Shown: positions 54,525-64,000 of the stretch, piece after piece
Layout of the letters: the number at the start of each line of letters is the position of its first letter
Numbering within the stretch: position 1 is the first letter of the stretch
Origin: Bolinopsis microptera
Lineage: Eukaryota; Ctenophora; Tentaculata; Lobata; Bolinopsidae
NCBI RefSeq assembly: GCF_026151205.1
Contig: NC_087079.1
Coordinates: 9,412,635-9,476,634 of the forward strand
DNA length: 64,000 bases
Direction of reading: 5' to 3'
The notes under the pieces: generated by a model
The model's database searches: none
The model's input: the letters and a program-made list of their open reading frames with translations, nothing else
Told to the model about the DNA's origin: nothing
Position numbers and translations under genes: made by a program

Positions 54525-57500
54525 TCACGTTCGACTAAGAGGAGAAGGTTCCAATCCTCCTGTAGAGCGGATTTTCTTTGGCTTGTTGAGAAGCAATCTT
54601 GTCATTTCATGGATACTGTGACGGAAGTTTCCTAGAATGACCTCTTTGCCTCTTGTTGAAAGGTGGACTCCATCGTTCGTGTGATACTCTCCTGTCAGAT
54701 GGTTATCATGCATGAAGTTGGCGTTGGGGTTATAGTACAAAGACCGCTCTTTGAAGGGTTTTCGTTCGTTTTTATTAGTCACGGTCACAAATTCACAAAT
54801 TGCATCCCTTATCTCACCAATCCTTGCGTTTGCTTCGTTGTCAGATGTCATTAGTGGCATTGAAAAGAATAACTTTGTACCTATCAGGGATTCCTCTACA
54901 AATAGTGAAAATTGAAATATGTTGTCGAGACTTACTCTTAGGTCGAACTGTTGGTTGGCATCATTGACTCCTAGGTGAACATAGATGAAATCAGGTTGTG
55001 TTCTTAATAATTCGTCTTTGACATGTTGGTCTTTAAGTCCACCTGTGTCCCGCTTATTGATTAGGGTCAATTCATGGTTCTTTCCGAGGGCATTCTTGGT
55101 GTCCATACCCTGGACATGTCTCAGGATTGAGTCTGAGATGAGGGTCGTCTTGAAAACTTTTGAGGGCGTGGTGGATCCTGAAGTTTGACGAGTGAAGTCG
55201 GAGTTCTGGGTCCTGGTGAAGTTGGAGTTCTGAGCTTGAGTGGAGGTCTGAGCTCGAGAAACCGAGGAAGTCATGCTGAATCCATTGTTTCTTCGGGACA
55301 GTAGGTTGTTTTCTCTACTGTGAGTTCTTTGGTCTCGAAAGGGTGAGGGAGGTTGGTAGGGTGGAGTGTATGATAAATCATCGTCATTAGGGGAATAGTC
55401 AGGTGGGACATCGGTACTGATCGCGCCATTCCATCCTTCTGACTGAGTGACTATTTTGTGAATTTCTTTAATCAACTGACCGTCTTCCCGAAAGAATGCA
55501 CTGTTGTAGTAGTTTTTGAGGTCAAATTTTAGTTTTTGAACACTTTTGTCTACTTCGTCCGTTTTCGTTTCTGCTATAGAAATCTCCGTGAAAACCTCGT
55601 CTACTCTGTTTTTGATCCGTGTGGTAGCTGACAGGTTTTTCTCCCAGAGGTCTTTGACCTTTTGCATTTCCTTCTTGCCAACCTCGAGGAGTTTTTCGAT
55701 TTGCTGGATGCTAGTATCGGAGCACTTAAGGCTGTTAACCTCAGATGTAAGTTTCTCCAACTCCTGCTTAACGTCAATAACTTGGTTCTCGATAATCGTC
55801 TGGACCCATGCGAGAGAGGGGAGTTTCGAGTCTAAGTTCTTATTCAGAGAGCTCCTTGCTGGTTCTTTGGCTCTAGACATCACATTCATCATTCTTGCTC
55901 TCCTTTCTGTAACAGATCCTTCTGTGGAGCAACCATTCCTCGTTAGTTCCTCGTTGAGGATGGGTTCAGGAAGATGAGCAACACAAGCAATAAGTGTCTC
56001 GGGAGGGACCGTGTGGTTCTCCACAAGAATAACTGTCCTTTCGGTGTCTTCGGGAGATACAGGGCCAACGTTGGGATCATCTTTGCTTACATCCAGATGA
56101 AGTGACGCATGGGTCTCAGAGGGCGACCTGATGATTGGATTACTATCCAACAAACTAGATGTGCCTTGCTCAGTTAAGTAAGAGGTCTGCGCTTCGGTCA
56201 GTTTGATATCAGTAGCGCTGGATGGGGTGATAGTAATGTCAGGGATATCCGTCGTCTTGTTAAAGGTCAGTTGTAGTCCATTATCTTTTTCTAAGTTAAA
56301 GTCAGGTCTAAAGGGATCATCTGCACTAGGTTCTTGAGGTTGCTGATGTGTAATAATGTCAGGTATCTCCATCGTCTTGTTAAAGTTCATTTGTAGTCCA
56401 TTATCTATTTCTAAGTTAGTAAAGTCAGGTCTAAAGGGATCATCTGCACTAAATCCACCATCTGTGGAAGATTGAGAGGGAGCCGTTTCTGACAGAGATG
56501 AGACTGAGGTCTGGTCACTTACACAATTTTCCTCGATCACAGTTGAAGGGGATCCAATGAAAAAAAGAACAAGTTGTTCGTTTTGAATATCACTCTTTCC
56601 TTTAGGTATGGAATGCATGTACTCAAGAGTGGAATTTCCTGAGAGAACACACAGAGATCCTGAGTGCATGGGCACCAAATGGGTTACTTTAGTTCCCCGT
56701 TTCAGTTTGAGTGATCTTGGGGCCCCAAGAGAAAGAATGGCAACTGTGGGTTTCGCACCATGTTTTCCAGCTAGTGTTTCGTAGGGGATATGATCGTTAT
56801 AACTTGGGAGTCGCCTGATTACTATGTTGGTGATAGTTGTATTAAGTTCAAATATTGAGCTCGCTGACTTCTCGATTTTCTTGGTGAGGTAGCTGATCTG
56901 ATTTCTAAGGTTACTCCCCGGGGTCGAGTCATCTGGATGACCCTCAGACTCTACGCAATCATCTTCGATCTCCAGATTTATCTCTTGACGGCTACTCGTT
57001 TGGTTAGGGTAATTTGATATGTCAATATTCAGCTCACTAAGCAGCCGTTCAGCGGCGTCGAAGTCAATGAAATCCTCGATGTAGTGTAGAGTACATTTCT
57101 TTTTCCTTTGATCCAGGATGTATACGCCGTTCTCCGTGATGGCCTTTGGTTTATTTGACTGTTTCTTTTTCCTCTTTTCTTGACTTGAACTACACTCACT
57201 AACACTCCTCTCACTGACACTCCTCTCACCTGCACTCATCTCATTTACACTCCCAGATGCACTGCTCTGCTCGGAGTAACTCCTCATTCTGCGCGAAATC
57301 TTCTCTCCGGGATTCCAGTACGGACTTAAGGTTTTTGGTAAGCGAGATGGTTGACTGCTTGAAAGAGTTTCCGTGGGGTGTGCTTTCTTAGGAGTGCTGT
57401 TTGAGTTCTGTGATCTGGATTCATCGGAGAGATCTTCTTCTCGGACCATAAAAACTTGAAGTTGCTGATTGAAGAATGGAGTAGGTAGAAATCTTTTTTT

Positions 57501-58526
57501 CTCCGTAACAAGCGTTGAACTGTAGGTATCGAAAGGTTCCAAATGAAATTTAGATAATTCAAATGAGCCGACGATAGAGCAAACGGCCAACATAAAAACA
57601 AATGTCAAAAAAACCTGATACCTTGTCAAAGTGTTTTTATACTTCAAAATTTGTTCCAAATTTTGCTCCAAATTTTGCTCCCAAATTTTATTATGGCACA
57701 GGATGTGTGAGGTTGGTGAGGTGAAAGAATATTCGAGATTGGGCGTTTCTATGCTATCATAGTGACTACGCGGCACTTCGGCTCTGCCGCATTGGGTCGG
57801 ACGGGTCAAGGAAAAAGCGAGCGCAGGTACACGAGCGCGACGAACGTGGCCACAAGCGAGGTGGTACCTAGTAACCCTGGCCCTGACATCTACCACTAAA
57901 TATTCGGAGCGATCAATAAAATGGTAATCGAAAAAATCTTCAACAAAATCTCGCCAAGTCCACTCATCAAATAAAATAGGGCGTTGGGGCACTATTACAT
58001 TTCCTATCAGTATCATGTTAACATATTTAAAGACACTCAAGAATTCAAAACAATCAACAAAAACATGGCATGAGCCCAAGTCTAAAAATAGGTCGGGGCG
58101 TGGGGCCACTGCAAGTATCACATTCGAAATATCACAAGTACATTCAAACAATACGTCATTATTCCACATAGTGTGTAGCATCGGAATATAATATGAGAAA
58201 GTTCCAAGACACCGGAAGTACGTCTGCGTGTAAGTAAAATGCAAATGTTCATTTAAACAGATGAGCGAAGAGTTGCAGTTACACGGGTGGTTGAGTGTGT
58301 AGGTACACTTAAAACTGATGTTAAACAAAATCGGGTCCCTGATCGTTGTACGATATAAGTGCGAGTAGAAGCACAAACCCGGTTTTAAGCGAAAAGAATC
58401 CAAATCCAGTCCCAATTCCAGTTCCGATATGTCCAGAGAATTAGAAATAGGGTTAGGCGGAGGGGCAGGTCCAGTTCCAGCCACAGTACTGGCCACGCCA
58501 GCGACTAAAAGTATCAACCACGTCAC
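54525..58526 (-). CDS. LINE ORF1: membrane-like N-terminus, AlkB-like domain, coiled coil, SGNH esterase (1333 aa)
   Basis: Residues 1-17 look like a signal peptide (MTWLILLVAGVASTVAG). Residues ~45-300 are Cys-rich, and a hydrophobic segment near 305-325 (VFLTFVFMLAVCSIVG) could be a membrane anchor. Residues ~465-670 resemble an AlkB 2OG-Fe(II) oxygenase: CTLHYIEDFIDFDAAERLL at the start, TVAILSLGAPRSL in the core, and MHSIPK with His638. The first metal-ligand site reads Y576-N-D578 instead of HxD, and the terminal arginine motif is absent, so it is probably inactive. Two ~35-residue copies of ADDPFRPDF...NGLQ follow (~690-760), then a coiled coil (~890-1010). Last is an SGNH domain: ISDS with Ser1133, GVND (Asn1188), and D1285-GVHLS with His1288. 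Esterase-type ORF1 is known in CR1-group LINEs; the other modules are unexpected. Confidence 0.82.
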   Translation of the reverse strand: MTWLILLVAGVASTVAGTGPAPPPNPISNSLDISELELGLDLDSFRLKPGLCFYSHLYRTTIRDPILFNISFKCTYTLNHPCNCNSSLICLNEHLHFTYTQTYFRCLGTFSYYIPMLHTMWNNDVLFECTCDISNVILAVAPRPDLFLDLGSCHVFVDCFEFLSVFKYVNMILIGNVIVPQRPILFDEWTWRDFVEDFFDYHFIDRSEYLVVDVRARVTRYHLACGHVRRARVPALAFSLTRPTQCGRAEVPRSHYDSIETPNLEYSFTSPTSHILCHNKIWEQNLEQNLEQILKYKNTLTRYQVFLTFVFMLAVCSIVGSFELSKFHLEPFDTYSSTLVTEKKRFLPTPFFNQQLQVFMVREEDLSDESRSQNSNSTPKKAHPTETLSSSQPSRLPKTLSPYWNPGEKISRRMRSYSEQSSASGSVNEMSAGERSVSERSVSECSSSQEKRKKKQSNKPKAITENGVYILDQRKKKCTLHYIEDFIDFDAAERLLSELNIDISNYPNQTSSRQEINLEIEDDCVESEGHPDDSTPGSNLRNQISYLTKKIEKSASSIFELNTTITNIVIRRLPSYNDHIPYETLAGKHGAKPTVAILSLGAPRSLKLKRGTKVTHLVPMHSGSLCVLSGNSTLEYMHSIPKGKSDIQNEQLVLFFIGSPSTVIEENCVSDQTSVSSLSETAPSQSSTDGGFSADDPFRPDFTNLEIDNGLQMNFNKTMEIPDIITHQQPQEPSADDPFRPDFNLEKDNGLQLTFNKTTDIPDITITPSSATDIKLTEAQTSYLTEQGTSSLLDSNPIIRSPSETHASLHLDVSKDDPNVGPVSPEDTERTVILVENHTVPPETLIACVAHLPEPILNEELTRNGCSTEGSVTERRARMMNVMSRAKEPARSSLNKNLDSKLPSLAWVQTIIENQVIDVKQELEKLTSEVNSLKCSDTSIQQIEKLLEVGKKEMQKVKDLWEKNLSATTRIKNRVDEVFTEISIAETKTDEVDKSVQKLKFDLKNYYNSAFFREDGQLIKEIHKIVTQSEGWNGAISTDVPPDYSPNDDDLSYTPPYQPPSPFRDQRTHSRENNLLSRRNNGFSMTSSVSRAQTSTQAQNSNFTRTQNSDFTRQTSGSTTPSKVFKTTLISDSILRHVQGMDTKNALGKNHELTLINKRDTGGLKDQHVKDELLRTQPDFIYVHLGVNDANQQFDLRVSLDNIFQFSLFVEESLIGTKLFFSMPLMTSDNEANARIGEIRDAICEFVTVTNKNERKPFKERSLYYNPNANFMHDNHLTGEYHTNDGVHLSTRGKEVILGNFRHSIHEMTRLLLNKPKKIRSTGGLEPSPLSRT

Positions 58527-58600
58527 GGTGACAGTGGTAAATCGAAGAGCGTTTAAATGTGTAACGAATGCAAATGTGCAATATTAAATGATTGGTCTAT

Positions 58601-58631
58601 GTAGCGGTGTACTCTAGGTAGCGGTGGTCTA
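58601..58631 (-). repeat. Target-site duplication, 5' side of the LINE
   Basis: Identical over 31 bp to 50386-50416; divergence begins immediately on both sides. Confidence 0.7.
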
Positions 58632-59439
58632 GGTAGTGGTGTCTAGGTTAAGGTAGCGGTACGTGTAAGCTTAGCGATGTCTAACTCTAAGGGAAGGGGG
58701 TGAAATACATTATTGAGAGTTAATTGCGCTCGAATTAAAAACATTTGCGTTTGCTGGTTTAGAATTAGACTTAGACTTATATTAGAGCGAGCGTGCTAAA
58801 TCACTCTACAGTCGGTCTTCGAGATTGTTCTAAAAGGGCCCCCGACAGTTGAAACCAACTTCAATCGATGTATTTTCGGACGCTGATTCCGAATCACCCC
58901 CATGACATAGGGTTAAAATGCTCCCCTGACGAGATATTGGCGAAAAACTGTCTCGATCACGTGATATGACCGTATAAGGAAGTTAATCTAATTTCTCGTT
59001 AGGGTTAGGGTTTCAGCATATGCTTTTGTTCAGGATTGGGTTAGGGTTAGGCTTGGGATCAGATAAGAGGGTTAGGGTTTCGAATAGTTGTTCAGGACCA
59101 GCTAGAGAACGGGTCTAAAAAGTCACGTGACAGTCGAATATAGAGTGATTAATCATCATCCGGTTTAGAGGGGAGAGGTTCGGATCTGCACGGGCTTCGA
59201 TGTGGGTGGAGGTTGCTAGAATTTGAGTTATGGTTGAGTGAGAATAATTATAATTATATAAGCATCTTAGTTTGGGGAGATTATCGTAGCCGTGCATCGT
59301 GTCTTAGCAATAGTATAATAATTCATTTGTAGGGATCTTCTTCATTTAGTTAGCTTTATAAGGATGATTTTAAGGCGAGCGAATTAGTAAGAGCCCACAA
59401 TTCAACAATATAATTTTCAGTACATTGTTTTATAAAAAT
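58632..59439. other. Intergenic region with interstitial telomere-like repeats
   Basis: GTTAGGGTTAGGGTTTCAG near 59000 and GGGTTAGGGTTAGG near 59038 with another GGGTTAGGGTTTCG near 59070 are short runs of the metazoan telomere hexamer. No gene supported. Confidence 0.55.
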
Positions 59440-59890
59440 CATAGTTGGTCAGTACGCACTGTACGAACTTTTAAAAGGTGCCGAACTGTACAAATTTTAA
59501 AAAGCTGTCGAGGAATTTTTACCGAAGTTTATTGTTTATGAAAACATTTTGTTTTGGAGAAAATTTTACACTTCAGATAATATAACAGTAATTGAGTCGA
59601 GCTGTCATATCATCTCATTTTGGCAGTTTGATGCTTCGTTAATGGTTAAGTCTAATTACAGTTTTATCTAAATACAGTCAGCTTTTTCGATTTATGAGAG
59701 CTGTAATAAGAAAGTATCAAAGTACACAAAACTTAAACCCCTCATATTTAAATTATAAGATTTTTGTAGTTTAAGTTAGCTTTTCAAAAATTTGTAGGGC
59801 GAATTTTTCCCGAACTAATCCCGAACTTTTAATAAAAGGTGCCGAACTGTACGAATTTTTTACAAATTTTCTACGAACTGACCAACTATG
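59440..59890. mobile_element. 451-bp non-autonomous DNA element with CATAGTTGGTCAGT inverted ends
   Basis: Ends CATAGTTGGTC and GACCAACTATG are inverted repeats. GTGCCGAACTGTAC and CGAACTTTTAA words recur inside both ends. Flanked by ATAAAAAT (59432-59439) and ATAAAAAA (59891-59898), a 7-of-8 direct repeat. No open frame, so mobilised in trans if at all. Confidence 0.7.
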
Positions 59891-59898
59891 ATAAAAAA

Positions 59899-60919
59899 TA
59901 GCGTAAACTAGACTACTTGTTTAATTTTCGCAAAGTGCCGCACACAGCTTAGCACTTAAGGGGGACAATAGCTTGCGAAAGGCGGCGCCTTCGGTCTCCC
60001 CGCTCCGATCCACGCTGTTACAACGACTGGATTGGTTATATTGTATCCTCATAGAAGGTTTCACAATCAGATGGGCAGCTGAGCTGGTGATGAGCATCTG
60101 CATAGTCTAGTTGATATTAATTTGAATGACCGTCTGCAAATGCAAAATGATATACCGAGAATGAAGTTGGTCGCTCGCTTTTCCCGGTATCATTTTGCAT
60201 TTGCAGATGGTAATGGTATATTAACGGGTGATACTCGTAAAATATCTGTTCCATATATTATTATTGGAACAGGACCGTCGACGAGTCCAACTCGGCGCGC
60301 GTCCTGGTAGGTTGTAAACTTACAAATGGTATATTAATATAAAAACAATTTATGATATCAGATATGGCACCAATGACTTAAATCAACTGAAAGTGAAGCC
60401 TTTTCCTGGAGCCTTCTATAATATTATTCTATAAATTTTCAATACTGATTCAAGCCGCATCAGATCAAGGCTACATGACGCTAGGTCATGTTTGTCAAAT
60501 TATTATAGACAGGATCATCTTTGTTCACAACCACATAAAAACTCGAGTGCATTAAGTTTATTTGAGCTGGCTGGCTGACTGGTGCAATGGTGAATGGGGT
60601 GTAATAAAACGAAGCGGCTTTATTTCATATTTGTATAACTGTTCAATACTGAATTTAATTTTAATACTCCTGACTACGGTCTCTACACACAGGAACTGTC
60701 AGTTAACTGGCAAAGGTAGGAGCGAAGTGCAATTTGTTTGAACACAAACTAAACCAATACAAGGACAAAAAAATCGCGATTATTTAGGCCAAAAACAAAA
60801 AACGCGGCGCCGCGACATGCCAAACTGCAAACTAAGCAAAATCGCGTCGTAGATCTCGAAAATCGCGGCGAAAGATAATGTAATTGTATTTGCAGAGCAA
60901 AGTTAAATGTCATATATTC
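59899..60919. other. Intergenic region, short hairpin only
   Basis: Contains a ~75-bp imperfect palindrome at 60134-60208 (GCAAATGCAAAATGATATAC against GGTATCATTTTGCATTTGC) related in sequence to the MITE at 62345-62673. Otherwise nothing recognised. Confidence 0.55.
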
Positions 60920-62210
60920 ATCACAATGCTGGCAAGCATTACCGTCGCCCTTATATTCACAATACTATTACCCCCTATACTAGTATATCCCCTTTATTGT
61001 TTTCCAGGCATTAAGACTCATCGAAAGTAGTTCAGCAGGCATATTTAAGTTCAAAACATTCTAATTCAATGTTAAAGATGACAGGAATAAGAAATAGTTA
61101 TGTGGAGGTTTTTAAGAAATTTGCGCAAAATACGCGCCAGCATGATATACGAAATTAGGTAAAAAACCCAAAATCGCCATATTCAGGTGCCTTAAAAACC
61201 ATGTTAAAATTGAGTTAGAGATATGAAACTTTGCAGGGCGTCTAGACCTTGTCCAAATCGACTGTAAATAAAATTTCATGTTTCAGGAGTATCGGGAAGT
61301 GGGTTTTCTGTAACCCCTGTTTTACAACAGATTGTCGTGAAGTATATATATATATGTATGTATAGACGCTTTTGCAGTCAATTACATTTAAGTGTCCGTA
61401 GATTCAAAAGTATAAAAGATACAGTCATTTCGAACCACAGGTCTTGAAGATAATCGTTTACACTCCAGTTTCCATTATATTACAAAATAATTTAACGTCA
61501 TCATCATCACTTGATGACGTCATCAAGTTAAGTGTTTTTAAAACTTGGTTTTTAACAAAATAACAACTTTTCAAATCGATTTTAAACCATTAAGGAGTAA
61601 TTTTATTCAAAATCTGAGGACATTCTCACCTTAGATAATTGTTCAAGCATTCTGAAAATCTACCGGAAAATTTTCCTACCTTGCTCCTTCATAAAGATAT
61701 GCGCTATTGAAGTTAGTGCTTTTTTGAAGAATAATTTTATAAAAATACAAAAGTTGTGAATTAGTATTCTCTGGTGTTGGGCCATCCCTTGGGTTGTGGA
61801 GCTCGATTGTGCTTCCTAAAGGTCTAAATTGTGTTATAGGCTAGTTTTAAAGTTGAAAATCGAAAAGTTGCACACGTGGGGACACGCCCAAATTGATAGA
61901 AAATTGCTAAAATTACTGAAAATTGCTGTTTTCACCATTTTTATCAACTTTGGAGTCCCGTTGTGATCCAAGTTCTATATGAAATCTTCTGAAACTTTGC
62001 TTGCTTATTAAATTATATATAAAATACTGATATGCAAAAATTTACGGTGATTCAATATTGTATGCGCACGCAAAGTCCGCTCAAAGTTTGCACGTGCGAA
62101 AGGTGAGAATTTTGCTCATTCGTGATCACGATTTCGAATAAATTCTGCTTTCTCGCGATATTTAAATGGAATTATATATGAATTTAATGCCAACTTGAAT
62201 GAGTAAAAAG
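60920..62210. mobile_element. Longer copy of the interspersed element also in the MFSD4-like intron
   Basis: Matches 43803-44522 over most of that copy's length and contains two extra segments (about 61211-61558 and 61932-62170). Includes a short ATATATATATG repeat and a TCATCATCACTTGATGACGT palindrome within the first extra segment. Non-coding; class unknown. Confidence 0.7.
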
Positions 62211-62344
62211 TGCCATATTCAGTCAGGTAAAATTTCGAAATCGATGAAATTACCTCCTAATTATTAATATAAATATTAATGAAGTTATGAGTTTACATTT
62301 CGGCTTTGTAAATTATCCTGACATTATAATCAAAAAGAGATGAT

Positions 62345-62673
62345 ATTTGACCAAAACCCATAATCATGGGTAGAGTGTACCGCTGCCAGTGTCTCTCTTT
62401 TCCAAACAAAAGGAAATGATATTAATTTGAATAACGGTCCGCAAATGCAAATTGATACCGAGAATGAAATCGGTCGCTCGCTTTTTCCATTCGATTACGG
62501 CTTACGAATTGTAATAAAGCTTATTGATTGGAAAAAGCGAGCGACCGATTTCATTCTCGGTATCAATTTTCATTTGCGGACGGTTATTCAAATTAATATC
62601 ATTTCCTTTTGTTTGGAAAAGAGAGACACTGGCAGCGGTACACTCTACCCATGATTATGGGTTTTGGTCAAAT
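62345..62673. mobile_element. 329-bp hairpin MITE with ATTTGACCAAAACCC ends
   Basis: The two halves are reverse complements around an axis near 62509, from ATTTGACCAAAACCCATAAT on the left to its complement on the right. The centre GATTACGGCTTACGAATTGT is unpaired. A rearranged partial copy is at 44525-44693. Confidence 0.82.
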
Positions 62674-62946
62674 TAACTAGCTCGTTAGTTTAGTTAGATT
62701 AGCTATAAATACTGAGTAGAGCTTGCTTTTAGATCAGCCCTTCCAGACGATCTGATCTCGAAAGTTTCTCCCAGCTCGCCAGACCTCGCCAAAACGGAAC
62801 TCTATGTTCCACTTGGAGTCTGTACTCATATACATTACCTATTAATTATAATACATACTATTATTAGTTAACTTGTGTTAATACTTTACCATACTACACG
62901 TAGTAAAACAAATAAACCCTGTTTACAATGAGATAACATCACGTCA

Positions 62947-62965
62947 CACGTGATCGAATCACGTG
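62947..62965. promoter_or_regulatory. Pair of CACGTG (E-box) palindromes upstream of the PAN-domain gene
   Basis: CACGTG at 62947-62952 and 62960-62965, about 200 bp before the start codon at 63162. Possible bHLH sites; position-based inference only. Confidence 0.3.
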
Positions 62966-63107
62966 TTTTGATAATAAAGCTAGAGACTAATGGGTAAGGA
63001 GCACACTGCTTTTCATGTGTATTATAGACACAATCAGTACAAAGTATACAGACACTCCTGAATTTACTAAACTGACTTTACTCTGGGAGGACGGAGCTGG
63101 ACTTCAG

Positions 63108-63116
63108 TATTTAAAA
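63108..63116 (+). promoter_or_regulatory. TATA-like box of the PAN-domain gene
   Basis: TATTTAAAA 46 bp before the ATG at 63162. It would allow a very short leader of ~15-20 nt. Confidence 0.35.
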
Positions 63117-63161
63117 GACGTTCCTGTGGTCCGTACCTCACTTTTGATCCAGTTCAGCACA

Positions 63162-63994
63162 ATGGCGAGACTTTTCGTTTTTCTAGTGGCTATCGTAGCC
63201 GTCCTTGCACTCGTTGAAGGAGGAAAAGGAAATAAAAAGGGAGCAAAAGGAGACAAGAAGGAAAGAAAAGCTGCAAAGAAATGCGCAATGAAAATCAAGA
63301 CGTTTGAGTCGTGTCTAAAGAAGGGATACAAATCAAAGGCAGAGTGTATCTCTGGAGATGGGGAACTTAATAAAAAGGATATGAAGAAATGCGGAAAGAT
63401 CGAGAAACAGCTAAAAAAATGTGACTACATTTGCAAAAAAGTTGAGCCGGAACCACAACCACAACCAGCGCCCTCCCATATGACTTGAATTGCAAGAGAG
63501 TTGGATTCGACTTTTGGGGAGCTGACATCCGAAGTTTCAGTGCATCAAGCCTTGAAGCTTGTGCCATGGCATGTTTTAACGAACCAGAAAGCTTCGAGGA
63601 CTGTGCTAGCCACTGCCGAGACACAGCACTAGCAGACTGTCAGTCCTTCACCCTCAGGAAATTTGACAACTACTGATGGCTAAAGAACAAGCGAGGAGGA
63701 CAGACTGGACCCGCACCCAATGATGCTCTAATCAGTATGAACATCGACTGTGTTCCAAAACCAGGCTTTGTAGCTTCTGACAGATCATGTGCCATGGACG
63801 ATTTTGACTTCTGGGGTGCAGATTTGAGGAGCTTCAGAGCTGAGAGCTATGAGATCTGTGCCACAGCGTGTAGTGATGCAGCTGATTGCCAATCATACAC
63901 TCTGAGAAAGTCAGACAACTACTGCTGGTTGAAGAAGACTAGAGGAGGACATACTGGACCCTCGCCAAACAACGTCCTGACTCCTGATCACTAG
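63162..63994 (+). pseudogene. Secreted lysine-rich protein with two PAN/apple-like repeats, broken by a frameshift and a TGA
   Basis: Starts with a clear signal peptide (MARLFVFLVAIVAVLALVEG), then a Lys-rich stretch and a six-Cys segment, then a Pro/Gln linker. That frame stops at 63486-63488. One frame over, PYDLNCKRVGFDFWGADIRS begins the first PAN-like repeat, which runs to TGA at 63674-63676. The second repeat has TGC (Cys) at the same place in NYCWLKK. It continues FDFWGADLRSF...CATAC...CQSYTLRKSDNYCWLK to the stop at 63992-63994. PAN domains bind proteins or carbohydrates outside the cell. Two lesions suggest a pseudogene; an unspliced intron or assembly error could explain the first but not easily the second. 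Confidence 0.65.
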
Positions 63995-64000
63995 GAACAT

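Larger units (their letters stand above)
50417..58600 (-). mobile_element. Full-length 8.2-kb CR1/L2-like LINE with three frames
   Basis: Bounded by a 31-bp direct repeat and ending in a short tandem tail. Order on the minus strand: 74-nt 5' leader, ORF1 (58526-54525), 41-nt gap, APE endonuclease frame (54483-52966), RT frame (52994-50550), 133-nt 3' end. ORF1 with an SGNH esterase domain, an APE endonuclease and a microsatellite tail all point to the CR1/L2 superfamily. The only defect I see is the one-base frame offset between the endonuclease and RT frames, so the copy is young. Confidence 0.88.

Noticed and set aside
60060-60310. Possible hammerhead-like ribozyme around CTGGTGATGAGC and GACGAGTCC
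   Set aside because: Core CUGANGA and GAAA elements are not present in the right arrangement.
1-64000. tRNA or rRNA genes
   Set aside because: I looked for B-box-like GGTTCGAATCC cores and found none convincing; a covariance search was not possible here.

Overview
The window is nuclear DNA of an invertebrate metazoan. It holds many-exon genes with GT-AG introns, a class A GPCR, a PAN-domain secreted protein, several non-LTR retrotransposon types and large foldback and satellite structures. A cnidarian-like animal would fit, but the sequence does not settle this.

Layout. (1) 637-26257, plus strand: the last 28 exons (1217 codons) of an EPG5 homologue, the autophagosome-lysosome tethering factor; its 5' part lies before the window. 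Its introns hold LINE fragments (1-495, 2926-4262, 8715-11040), two halves of a satellite carrying a copy of an exon 3' end with its splice donor, a 39-bp minisatellite, and a nested antisense two-exon GPCR gene (11422-12520). (2) 26256-40571: a 14.3-kb foldback structure of ~185-196-bp tandem repeats in opposite orientations around a ~0.6-kb spacer, with imperfect terminal inverted repeats and an 8-bp direct repeat TATCATGT. It sits inside the EPG5 stop codon; the downstream flank carries a short in-frame tail, a stop and a poly(A) signal. Much of 30.8-40.2 kb looks like low-quality consensus. (3) 41954-49812, minus strand: two MFSD4/NaGLT-like sugar-transporter-type MFS genes, one with 12 exons and one intronless. 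A 1.4-kb TTAA-flanked palindrome abuts a splice donor of the first. (4) 50417-58600, minus strand: an apparently full-length 8.2-kb LINE with a 31-bp target-site duplication. Its 1333-codon ORF1 combines a signal-peptide/membrane-like N-terminus, a degenerate AlkB-like domain, a coiled coil and an SGNH esterase domain; an APE endonuclease frame and an RT frame follow, separated by an A7 frameshift. (5) 58632-62673: non-autonomous elements and telomere-like repeats. (6) 63162-63994: a small secreted PAN/apple-domain gene with a frameshift and an in-frame TGA at a conserved Cys.

Host genes: EPG5 acts in autophagy; the MFS pair are membrane transporters; the GPCR is an orphan. They show no functional link to each other. 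The main interest is how repeats and mobile elements have reshaped splice sites, a stop codon and introns here. Family assignments rest on motifs and remembered family features; no database search was run.
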